NCBI RefSeq assembly: GCF_015206815.1
Contig: NZ_JADEXZ010000059.1
Coordinates: forward strand, 1 to 38,881
Direction: 5' to 3'
DNA: 38,881 bases
Source: Fortiea sp. LEGE XX443
GTDB taxonomy: Bacteria > Cyanobacteriota > Cyanobacteriia > Cyanobacteriales > Nostocaceae
Positions 16,258 through 24,564 of this stretch are shown here, piece after piece; the first letter of the stretch is position 1, and each line of letters begins with the position of its first letter. The notes beneath the pieces are model-generated. The model was not told the origin of the DNA, made no database searches, and saw only the letters and a program-made list of their open reading frames with translations. The translations under genes and the position numbers were made by a program.

Positions 16258-17988
16258 TTATTTATTCATCATTCTCATTGCCCAAATGACTGCTTTGGCT
16301 CCAAGAATGCGAGAATATAATTTACCGTTGCGATCGTGTAGGTAGTAGTCGGAGGTAACTCCTGTTGCTGTTTTTGCTTTGATTTCGCAGGAGACGTAGA
16401 ATGGTTCGTCGCAAGGTATAGCGCGGAATTGTTCGGAGTGGGTTAGTTGTCCTGGTAAGCACATTTCTTGATAGAAATGGTTTAGCCATACCCACAGAGG
16501 TTGTGTGCTTAAATCGGTGGTGTATGGGTTATGCCAATTGATAGGAAATTGTCCTTGTTTTTGGGGAGAAATTGATGACCAAAAACATTCGGTGGTGATT
16601 TTTTCGGGAGTGATATTGATGACTCTATCTATTTTTTGAAATGCTGGGCCGTGGAATAATGAGGAGCTATCTTTTTGATAGAAATCTGTACCTGTGGTGG
16701 TGATGATGTGATCTTCTGTGAGATTTACTGATTCGTATATGGGTGCGTCTGGAGTTTTCCGCACGATTTTGATTTGGGCGCTGAAGTGATAGTGGGTTTT
16801 GCCTTGGGGAGTTTTGCTTAAGATTCTGGTTTGTAATTCGACAAATTCTGATTCGCTTTTGGCGATTTCTTGTATTTCTAAAATATGTTCGCTGACGTTG
16901 GAATTAGCAAAGGTAATTCCTTTGAGAACTTTGAAGTCTTTACAACTCAAATAACGATAACCTGGATGCAATTCTTCACACGCATTAATCATCCAAGACA
17001 TGGCGCAGGTGGCTGGTAGTACTGGGGAACCAGCAATCACATGATCGTATAAAAAGGGATTTGCTTCTAGAATAATACGGCGGCGGATGCGGTAACTTTT
17101 GAGTTCTACATCTAACGGTGCGGGTGGGCGAATTGTAGGGCTACCGATAACAACTTGGGTAGAGTCGTGGTGGGCGGGATGGAGTTCGTTAACTAACATT
17201 TGTGCGCCAATATCTACGGGGATAATATCAATTCCTCGTTCTGCAAAGGCTTTTTTGAGTTCTGGTGTCACCATACCGCTATCCCAACCGCCCCAGTTGA
17301 TTGCAACTACGTGACAATTGGGATGGTTTTGTTTGAATAGATGGGCTGATTTGTTGAGAATTTCGTTAGCGATCGCATAGTCGGATTGCCCAATGTTGCC
17401 GTAAAATCCAGTTACGGAGGAGAATAATACTAGTTGTTCTAGTTGATTGGGGTTAACGCAATTCAGTAGATTTTCTAAGCCTTGGACTTTGGCTGTATAA
17501 ACTTTTTCAAAGTCTTGGTCGGTTTTCTTTTCGATTAATTTGTCGGCTAAGTTACCTGCACCATGAATAATACCAGTAATTGCTCCGGTACGAGCGATCG
17601 CTGTTGCTAATTTCTGTTGTAATTCGGTAATGTCGGTGACATCGGCGCTCACATATTCGACTTTTGCGCCTGTGGCTTGAATTTCTGCCAAGGTGTTTTT
17701 AATCTCTCGGCTGGAAGCAATTTTGTTATATATTTTTTGTACGCTCATGGGTGTGGGTTTTTCTCCTTGTTTGAGGAGATGTTCCATGATGCGTTTTTTT
17801 AATGCGGGTTCTTCAATGCAGTCTTTGGCGAAGTCTGGCTCGTTTTCGACAATTTCGGAACGTCCGAGGAGGATGAATGTGCAAGGTTGTTGTTGGGCGA
17901 GTTTTTTAATACATAAGGATGTGATTCCTTTTGCACCACCACTGACGAGGAATACTGATGAGGGATGAATTTGGGTTGTTGTTGTCAT
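16258..17988 (-). CDS. hglG: HglG: ketoreductase catalytic half plus dehydratase
   Basis: This 576-aa protein starts directly with the Rossmann motif V-S-G-G-A-K-G-I (15-22) of a PKS/PfaA-type ketoreductase. Ser191 and Tyr204/Asn208 (Y-A-I-A-N-E) complete the active site. A hotdog dehydratase domain follows (about 290-570) with the H-V-I-A-G-S-P-V-L-P signature (catalytic His316). The structural half of the KR, which normally precedes it in one chain, is instead the C-terminus of HglE, so HglE and HglG presumably associate. The protein reduces the beta-keto group and removes water before HglA acts. It lies 98 nt after hglE in a different frame. The letter hglG follows Anabaena naming and is tentative. 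Confidence 0.82.
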   Translation of the reverse strand: MTTTTQIHPSSVFLVSGGAKGITSLCIKKLAQQQPCTFILLGRSEIVENEPDFAKDCIEEPALKKRIMEHLLKQGEKPTPMSVQKIYNKIASSREIKNTLAEIQATGAKVEYVSADVTDITELQQKLATAIARTGAITGIIHGAGNLADKLIEKKTDQDFEKVYTAKVQGLENLLNCVNPNQLEQLVLFSSVTGFYGNIGQSDYAIANEILNKSAHLFKQNHPNCHVVAINWGGWDSGMVTPELKKAFAERGIDIIPVDIGAQMLVNELHPAHHDSTQVVIGSPTIRPPAPLDVELKSYRIRRRIILEANPFLYDHVIAGSPVLPATCAMSWMINACEELHPGYRYLSCKDFKVLKGITFANSNVSEHILEIQEIAKSESEFVELQTRILSKTPQGKTHYHFSAQIKIVRKTPDAPIYESVNLTEDHIITTTGTDFYQKDSSSLFHGPAFQKIDRVINITPEKITTECFWSSISPQKQGQFPINWHNPYTTDLSTQPLWVWLNHFYQEMCLPGQLTHSEQFRAIPCDEPFYVSCEIKAKTATGVTSDYYLHDRNGKLYSRILGAKAVIWAMRMMNK

Positions 17989-18020
17989 GTTTATTTGAAT
18001 TTGAGAATTTTATGATTTAA

Positions 18021-18050
18021 ACGAACCACAGAGACACAGAGAACACAGAG
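18021..18050. repeat. ACGAACCACAGAG-type repeat, hglE-hglG junction
   Basis: This 30-nt repeat lies in the 98-nt gap that splits the ketoreductase. It differs from 14606-14635 at two positions only. A related CTCCGCGTCTCTGCGTGAG segment follows at 18065-18083, just before the hglE stop codon. Confidence 0.7.
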
Positions 18051-18086
18051 GAATGAGAGTTATTCTCCGCGTCTCTGCGTGAGGCT

Positions 18087-21000
18087 TTACTTAATCACGG
18101 AAGCTTTCAAAGTAACTCGCCCTTGGGAACCGTAAGCTACTTCGTTGATATAAAGATTTGAGTCGCACAGTTCGGCAATAATATGTTCAGCTGATTTTTG
18201 TGGGTCTATTGCTGGGCTTAGGTCGATTGAGCGAGCGAATACTTTTGGCCATTCCCATCTCAGGGTTTTGGTGAGTCCAAATAAACCAGCGGCGATCGCT
18301 CTATAATTGGTGTTATGCTCTAACCCAAAGGCTCCATCTAATCGGGCTATTGTTAGGAAGCTACTGCGGGTGTAGTTTGCGGTTTCGGTGAGGGATTTTT
18401 TCAGGTATTTGGCGATGAAGAAGATGTGTTTAACGATGGCTTTGTCTTGTTCTATGCCCTGGGGATGGATGTGAATGAAGCTGCCGATGGTTCCCAAATT
18501 TGTGGCGATCGCGGATAATTTATGTTGTAGAAGTTCTTCACTCATATCTGCGAGGGTGATGCGTTCTACTCCCGCGGGTAAGGGTGCTAGTTGAGAAATG
18601 AGCGATGGGGGAAAGCTTAATACTACTATTTTCCAGCCGCGATCGCTCAAAGATTCCACTACTTTGGAGGTGGTGAGGGAGCCATCATCTGTGATTAAGC
18701 AGATGTGTCCCTCTGGTAAGCTGAATTCTAAGCTGTCTGGTGCTGGTAATATTTTCAGTTGCGCTGGACGACGCGCTACGTTATCTATTACCTGGACTGG
18801 TTGGAAGTTCCAGCTAGACTGAGGCTTTTTTTTTTCCCCTGCAACTAGGCGTTGCAGATAATCAACTATTTGTCCAATTGTTCGCAAGTCACCTAAGTCT
18901 TCGAGGTTGGGCTTGGGTAAGTTGGGATACGCTTCTTGCAGTCCACCCAAAATCTCAACTCGTTTGATGGAATCAATACCTAAGTCGGCTTCCATGTCCA
19001 TTTCGAGTTCGAGCATTTCTACGGGGTAGCCTGTTTTATCGCTGGTGATGGCGAGGAGGGTTTGGGCGATGTCTGCGTATTCTGTGGTATCTTCTACAGT
19101 TTCTTCGACTGGAGTTTCTGCAATAACTGCTGGTGCAGGTGCAACGGGTGCGGTGATAACTGGTATTTCTGGTGCTGGTAGCACTGCAACTCCTACGGTA
19201 GCACCACTCGCAGCATTAGATTGCAGATATTCAATAATTTGCCCGATGGTGCGTTTTTCTGCCAGTTCTTCTAAGTTGGGCTTGGGTAAGTCTGGATACA
19301 ATTCTTGCAATCCACCCAAGATTTCTACTCGTTTGATGGAGTCAATACCTAAGTCGGCTTCCATGTCCATCTCGAATTCGAGCATTTCTACAGGGTAGCC
19401 TGTCTTATCGCTGATAATTGCAATCAGGTTTTTGTCTAAGTCTGACAAATCAACAGCGGGTGTAGAAATGGCAGGTGCGCTAATTGCAGCTACAGGCTGA
19501 GAAGTCGGAATTTGAACTACTGGCGCTGGTGCAACAGGTGTTTCAATTATTGGTGCGGGAGTAAAAACAGGTGCTTCAACTACAGGCTGAGGAGTCGGAA
19601 TTTGAATTACTGACGCGGGTGCAACAGGTGTCTCAACTATTGGTGCGGGAGTGAAAGCAATGGGTGTCCCAACAACTTTAGAACCATTGCCGTTACCATT
19701 TTTAATAACAGGCTCAACTACAGATGTAGGTGGTTCAATAATCTTGGTTGTTGGCGGTACAGGTGCTTCGGTGACACCACCAGCAATCAACTGCGAATAT
19801 TGTTCTTGGATGAGTTGGAAGAAGTTTTTGGCGTATTCCACCTGTTCTAGAAGATACTGCTCATGGATGCGGAGGGTTTCACCTTGTTGGGAGTGAAACT
19901 GCATCATGCTACGTTCTACACCTTCCATCACAACTAGCCTGAGTTGCGCTGCTTCTTGGGAAGATTTGGCGTTAGCGAATAACCCATTTTGCTGCTGCAT
20001 CAGTTGGAAGAATGCTTTAGTGTATTCCATCTGATGGTGGAGGTACTGACCATGAGCTTGGAGATTCTCAGATTGATTCTTTTGGAATTGGGTCAGTAGG
20101 TACTCTAAGCTTTCTAGCATTCGCTGGTAGTTTACCAAATTTTCAGGCGTTGGCATATCAGACTCCTGGGCTGGTTGATTAGAAAGGAACGCAGGACTCA
20201 TTTCTGGTTGTGGTTTGGTTGTGGTATTAGGTGTGAAAATAATTTCTGGTGCTGGTTCAGGGCTGACGATTTCTTGAGGAACCGTCACACGTCCATTACT
20301 TGCTGTAACTGGCACAGTTTCGGAGAATTCAGGAGTAGCGTTAGCAGGTAATGAAACTTTATGTCCATTCTGCAATGCTTCTTGGAAGGCGTTTTTGGTT
20401 TTGTCTGAGACGTAGTTAATGCCGTTGAGACGCACATTCAAAGCTTTCTTTTTCTCAGCAGGTAGTGCAGGTTGAACTTGATAGGGGTCAAGATTTTTCA
20501 ACTGCATCCCAATGACGCGCATTTGTACTGCGGCTTCCCGCAAAGAGCGATCGCTATTCTTTTGGGTGCTAGGATTTAAAGCGACGGTAATGTGTGGGCG
20601 ATCGCCTAAAATATCTTTAACTAAGTTAGTTAGAATTCTTCTTGGCCCAAATTCCACGAAGCAAGAACCACCAGCGGCGTAAATATTTTCAATTTCCTGT
20701 TTAAACAGCACCGAACTTGCCAGGTGTGTTTCCAGGATTCTCTGCATTCCTGTGGGGTCTTGAGGATAATGCTTACCAGTAACATTACTGAAAACTGGAA
20801 TTTTAGAAGTATTGAATTTAACCGACTTAGTGGCGATCGCAAAGGACTTCTGAGCGAAGGCAATTAGCGATGTGTGGAAGGCGGCAGAAACAGGCAATAA
20901 TACAGCTGCATATCCCTGGCTGTGCAATACCTGATGAACTTTAGCAATTTCGGCAGTTGGCCCTGCCAAGACAATCTGTGTGGGAGAATTAAAGTTAGCG

Positions 21001-23366
21001 ATCGATACCTGCGGAAACTGCTTCAGTATCGGTTCAATTTTGTTGATGTCTTCTTTGACAGCCAACATTGTCCCCGCATCGTGGTCTGGGTCTTCTGGTG
21101 CAGCCATCGCTTGACCACGAGATTTCACCAAGAACAGGTAATCTGCTTCACTCAACACACCCGCCGCCCACAATGCTGTCAGTTCCCCAAAGCTGTGACC
21201 AGCAACAAAGTCAGATTTAAAGCCAGCTTTTTGCAGAATCGAATACAACCCAGCGCTAAACACCCCAATCGCAGGTTGCGCGTATTCTGTGCGTTGTAGT
21301 GCTGCAACTTGGGCGTTTTTCTCAGCTTCTTCAAAGGTTGGACGCGGGAAGACAATTTCTGAGAGTGGCTGCAAGTTATCTTTGATTAACAAGCTATCCA
21401 TGTAGCCATGTAAGCGCTGCATTTCTGGGAAGTTCATCACTACTTCCCGCCCCATTTCTAGATATTGGGAACCTTGACCAGAGAACAACGCCACAACTTT
21501 ACCGCCCAACTCCATCCCAGAGGCGCGGTAGTAAATACCTTGGGGATGTTCCCACGATGCGGCTGCACCTTTAAGTTTTAGCCAGTCGATGCTAATTTGC
21601 AGCAACTTGCAAGCTTCTGGCAAATTTTCAGCCACAAAACCAACTCTAGCCGCAGTTTGGGGAATTTCTACTGATTGACAATCTTGTACTAACTGTGAAT
21701 AGTATCTCTCAGCCCCTTCTGATTGCAACTTCCATAAATCTGCTTCACACTTGCTAAGTAGTTGGGCTGGATTAGCTGCAAACAACAGAATTTCTTGGGG
21801 TGTGCTGTGCAAGCGGTATGGTTGATTTTGTCCCGCTTCGTATTCTTCTAAAACAACGTGGTAGTTTGTCCCACCAAATCCGAAGGAACTGACACCCGCG
21901 CGTCTTGGCTCGTCCCCTTCTGCACGAATCCAAGGTCTTGTTTCGGTATTGAGATAAAATGCCGAGTTGTTAATGTCGAGTTTGGGGTTCGGCTCGGTAA
22001 TGTTAATGGTTGGCGGTAAAATTTTATGATGGAGTGCCAAAGCTGTTTTAATCAAACTTGCAGCACCCGCAGCTGCTTTGGTGTGTCCGATTTGGGATTT
22101 CACGCTACCTAAAGCGATGTGCTGCTTTTTCTGGTCGTGTTCACTAAAGAAGTCTCTTAAAGAAGCAAATTCGGTGGGGTCGCCAGCCATTGTCCCAGTA
22201 CCGTGGGCTTCCATCAGACCAACGGTGGCGGGAGAAAAGCCAGCATCTTCATAAGCGCGGCGTAAGGCGGTAACTTGTCCTTCTTTGCGAGGAGCATAAA
22301 TGCTCTTGTAGCGACCATCGCTAGAAGTACCAATACCTTTAATTACGGCATAGATTTTATCGTTGTCCCGTTCTGCATCTTCCAAACGCTTGAGGACAAT
22401 CATCCCGATACCTTCACCCAACATCATCCCATCAGATTTAGCATCGAAAGGTTTGACGGTTTCACTAGGAGAAACAGCGGGAGTTTTGCTAAAAGAAATG
22501 TAAGCCATGATGGTGTTGTCGGTATCCACACCACCAGTCAGCATCATATCAGCGCGATGCTCCACTAGTTCACTGATGGACATTTTCAAAGCACCGAAGG
22601 AACTAGCACAAGCTGCATCAACTACACAGTTAATTCCACCAAAGTTCAAGCGGTTGGCGATGCGTCCAGCCACGACGTTAGCCAACATTCCAGGGAAGGC
22701 GTTTTCATCCCACTTAATGTAGGCGCTTTTGATTTTGTCAACTATTTTTTTAGTATCTTCGTCAGAAAGACCACTACTTTTGAGAACTTTTTCCCAAATA
22801 GGATATTCTAGACGTGCAGCTAGTGGCATTCCTAATTGTTTAGCCATCGCTACACCCAGAACCACCCCGATAGTATCTCTGGAAAACTCACGAGATTCAC
22901 CATAGCCAGCATCTTCCATTGCTTCTTTCGCAATTACCAAACTTAATAACTGCGAAACATCAGTAACTTCTAAAATGCTGGGAGGAATACCAAATTCCAT
23001 CGGGTTAAAATCAACCTCTGGGATAAAGCCACCGCGTTTACAGTAAGTTTTATCTTCTGAGGTTCTGGGGTTGGGGTCGTAATAATCTTCCACACTCCAA
23101 TGGGTGGGAGGTACATCAGTAATACAATCGATTTTATTAATGATATTTTGCCAATATTCCCGCAAATTTCTGGCTTTAGCAAATAGCGAAGCCATGCCCA
23201 CGATAGCTATAGGGTTTTGTTGCAGTTGTCTGTTAAGTTTGTTAATCGACATTGGTTTGTCTGTCGTCATCTTTTTTTCCTCTATAAACCTAATCAAAGT
23301 TTTTTCACAACTGTTGATGTGGGCTTCCAATTCCGCCAAAGCAGTATCAATTGAATAAGCAGACAT
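18087..23366 (-). CDS. hglE: HglE: PfaA-like polyketide synthase, KS-AT-ACP-ACP-half KR
   Basis: This 1759-aa protein is the core of HGL chain synthesis. Domains in order: complete KS (about 50-515; Cys253 in D-A-A-C-A-S-S, E-A-H-G-T-G-T, K-S-Q-I-G-H); AT (about 625-960; V-A-G-H-S-F-G-E, Ser725); a long helical and Pro-rich linker with two H-x-Q-Y-L-x-x-Q segments and a 30-aa tandem repeat; two nearly identical ACPs with G-I-D-S-I-K-R (Ser1343, Ser1466), the PUFA-synthase type; and a C-terminal region (about 1545-1755) that matches only the structural half of a KR. The catalytic half is HglG. ATG 23366 has no Shine-Dalgarno; ATG 23270 (residue 33) has AGAGGA at good spacing and could be the true start. 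A GTA-N8-TAC site lies at 23410. Confidence 0.93.
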   Translation of the reverse strand: MSAYSIDTALAELEAHINSCEKTLIRFIEEKKMTTDKPMSINKLNRQLQQNPIAIVGMASLFAKARNLREYWQNIINKIDCITDVPPTHWSVEDYYDPNPRTSEDKTYCKRGGFIPEVDFNPMEFGIPPSILEVTDVSQLLSLVIAKEAMEDAGYGESREFSRDTIGVVLGVAMAKQLGMPLAARLEYPIWEKVLKSSGLSDEDTKKIVDKIKSAYIKWDENAFPGMLANVVAGRIANRLNFGGINCVVDAACASSFGALKMSISELVEHRADMMLTGGVDTDNTIMAYISFSKTPAVSPSETVKPFDAKSDGMMLGEGIGMIVLKRLEDAERDNDKIYAVIKGIGTSSDGRYKSIYAPRKEGQVTALRRAYEDAGFSPATVGLMEAHGTGTMAGDPTEFASLRDFFSEHDQKKQHIALGSVKSQIGHTKAAAGAASLIKTALALHHKILPPTINITEPNPKLDINNSAFYLNTETRPWIRAEGDEPRRAGVSSFGFGGTNYHVVLEEYEAGQNQPYRLHSTPQEILLFAANPAQLLSKCEADLWKLQSEGAERYYSQLVQDCQSVEIPQTAARVGFVAENLPEACKLLQISIDWLKLKGAAASWEHPQGIYYRASGMELGGKVVALFSGQGSQYLEMGREVVMNFPEMQRLHGYMDSLLIKDNLQPLSEIVFPRPTFEEAEKNAQVAALQRTEYAQPAIGVFSAGLYSILQKAGFKSDFVAGHSFGELTALWAAGVLSEADYLFLVKSRGQAMAAPEDPDHDAGTMLAVKEDINKIEPILKQFPQVSIANFNSPTQIVLAGPTAEIAKVHQVLHSQGYAAVLLPVSAAFHTSLIAFAQKSFAIATKSVKFNTSKIPVFSNVTGKHYPQDPTGMQRILETHLASSVLFKQEIENIYAAGGSCFVEFGPRRILTNLVKDILGDRPHITVALNPSTQKNSDRSLREAAVQMRVIGMQLKNLDPYQVQPALPAEKKKALNVRLNGINYVSDKTKNAFQEALQNGHKVSLPANATPEFSETVPVTASNGRVTVPQEIVSPEPAPEIIFTPNTTTKPQPEMSPAFLSNQPAQESDMPTPENLVNYQRMLESLEYLLTQFQKNQSENLQAHGQYLHHQMEYTKAFFQLMQQQNGLFANAKSSQEAAQLRLVVMEGVERSMMQFHSQQGETLRIHEQYLLEQVEYAKNFFQLIQEQYSQLIAGGVTEAPVPPTTKIIEPPTSVVEPVIKNGNGNGSKVVGTPIAFTPAPIVETPVAPASVIQIPTPQPVVEAPVFTPAPIIETPVAPAPVVQIPTSQPVAAISAPAISTPAVDLSDLDKNLIAIISDKTGYPVEMLEFEMDMEADLGIDSIKRVEILGGLQELYPDLPKPNLEELAEKRTIGQIIEYLQSNAASGATVGVAVLPAPEIPVITAPVAPAPAVIAETPVEETVEDTTEYADIAQTLLAITSDKTGYPVEMLELEMDMEADLGIDSIKRVEILGGLQEAYPNLPKPNLEDLGDLRTIGQIVDYLQRLVAGEKKKPQSSWNFQPVQVIDNVARRPAQLKILPAPDSLEFSLPEGHICLITDDGSLTTSKVVESLSDRGWKIVVLSFPPSLISQLAPLPAGVERITLADMSEELLQHKLSAIATNLGTIGSFIHIHPQGIEQDKAIVKHIFFIAKYLKKSLTETANYTRSSFLTIARLDGAFGLEHNTNYRAIAAGLFGLTKTLRWEWPKVFARSIDLSPAIDPQKSAEHIIAELCDSNLYINEVAYGSQGRVTLKASVIK
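19492..19656 (-). repeat. 90-nt in-frame tandem repeat in the hglE linker
   Basis: A 75-nt block beginning ACAGGCTGA at 19492 recurs at 19582 with few mismatches, giving a period of 90 nt (30 residues). It encodes a Pro/Ala/Val-rich linker (P-A-P-I-V-E-T-P-V-A-P-A and I-P-T-x-Q-P-V) before the first ACP, a likely length-variable flexible arm. Confidence 0.75.
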
Positions 23367-23409
23367 AGGGTATAGACTGTTCTTGAGTACTGTGGATTGT
23401 GAAGCTACA

Positions 23410-23423
23410 GTAGTTTTTATTAC
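23410..23423 (-). promoter_or_regulatory. Candidate NtcA site upstream of hglE
   Basis: On the - strand this reads GTA ATAAAAAC TAC, an exact GTA-N8-TAC. A class II promoter would start near 23375, but the expected -10 position reads TACTCA (23389-23384), which fits TAN3T poorly. A start there would leave almost no leader before ATG 23366 and about 105 nt before ATG 23270, favouring the latter. Confidence 0.45.
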
Positions 23424-23551
23424 CCATCAAAAATGAGCATGTTTATTGTTAGAAGCAACTAGCTATACCTATGTGCAAGAGCTAAATGCTTTTTTCCTAA
23501 CAAACACCAACAATACAAAAGATGAAAAATTCCTACTTCATATTTCAGAAT

Positions 23552-23830
23552 TCATACTTCATGCTTCTCTTGATATTGTGGTAGCAAGTCAATAACGTTG
23601 TTGAAACTGGTAAAATAATCTTGGAGCGCGTTAGCTGCTTGACCAGTGAATTCAAGCCATTCGTAATGGTAGAAATTTTGAGCAATTGTATCTAACTGGA
23701 ACAAAGGAAACTTAGGAGTAGCCATGAGGACAGAAACGCTTTTTTCTCCCAAACTCGTCTGATGATCTAGCCTAACAGCAGCAACGTAGCTGGTATTAAT
23801 GATAACGTTCTGTATCTTAATAAATGCCAT
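23552..23830 (-). CDS. Small conserved-looking protein of unknown function
   Basis: This is a 92-aa protein starting M-A-F-I-K-I-Q-N-V. It looks like a small soluble alpha/beta protein rich in aromatic residues (N-F-Y-H-Y-E-W-L-E-F) with no signal peptide or membrane segment. I have the impression of a small cyanobacterial family but cannot name it. The frame is open from ATG 23890, but the extra 20 residues look non-coding and the sequence from M21 reads like a normal N-terminus; neither start has a strong Shine-Dalgarno. It lies 185 nt upstream of hglE on the same strand, so transcription through it could reach hglE. No function is proposed. Confidence 0.55.
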   Translation of the reverse strand: MAFIKIQNVIINTSYVAAVRLDHQTSLGEKSVSVLMATPKFPLFQLDTIAQNFYHYEWLEFTGQAANALQDYFTSFNNVIDLLPQYQEKHEV

Positions 23831-24564
23831 AGCCAGTTTCAACGTCCAGGATAATATATTGTACGGAATTTGACCCAGAAAAGTTGACAAATTCGTTACC
23901 GAAAGAACATCACCTCGATTTTTAATTCATACAGTGGTTTGACAAAAATACTCAAAATTCACAAGGTGATGGTGATGCGACTTTGTATAGGTTTCTCATC
24001 TCCAAAAGCGATAAATCTGTTATTTTTCCGTTGCGTTTTGAAGAGTTGAATTAATAAAAAGAATAGCACACTTCACACAAACTAAATCATTTCTTCAAAG
24101 GATTTTAAGAAATTAATCTGACTTTTGGTTGATGGCAATGTTAAACAAAGCATGGCATACAAGTATATTCAACAACTCATATTTTGTGACTACGAAGTTA
24201 AGCGATCGCGCTTCCTTTGCTAATGGCATCTTGATTTCGTAAACAGTACAAAGCCCAGTAATTTCAGTACAAATCAATCAAACACATACACGAAAATAGA
24301 TAAGCATAAATCTTGGTTATTCAGCAGATCATCATAATTGGAAGCAAGTATTTGATGATTTTTTTAAATCAGGCAAAACCTAATTTCGTAAAGCTATTAA
24401 TCAAGCAAACATTCAATCTTGAGAAAGTGCATTACAAACAATGTCTTAATAACCTTTGAGGAATTGCTAACATTTAGATAATTGAAGTGAGTATCTGCCA
24501 AAAAAGTTACAAATTGCAGTTTGAATTTCTTGATGAGCATCTATCTGTGGTTAATAATTAATGC
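23831..24564. other. Long gene-poor gap between two - strand genes
   Basis: No convincing gene is visible. The stretch is AT-rich with a HIP1-related GCGATCGCGC near 24203. A short frame starting ATG 24151 (about 23 codons) has no support. An almost-NtcA motif near 24256 has only 7 nt between GTA and TAC. The stretch presumably holds the promoter of the 92-aa gene. Confidence 0.5.

Noticed and set aside
17989-18086. A sequencing frameshift splitting one HglE-HglG gene
   Set aside because: The gap contains stop codons and a repeat, the frames differ, and HglG has its own start; the break lies exactly at a domain border.
24151-24222. Short frame starting ATG 24151 as a small peptide gene
   Set aside because: Only about 23 codons, with no ribosome binding site or motif.
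24256-24268. GTA ATTTCAG TAC resembling an NtcA site
   Set aside because: The spacer is 7 nt, not 8, and no -10 box lies at the right distance.
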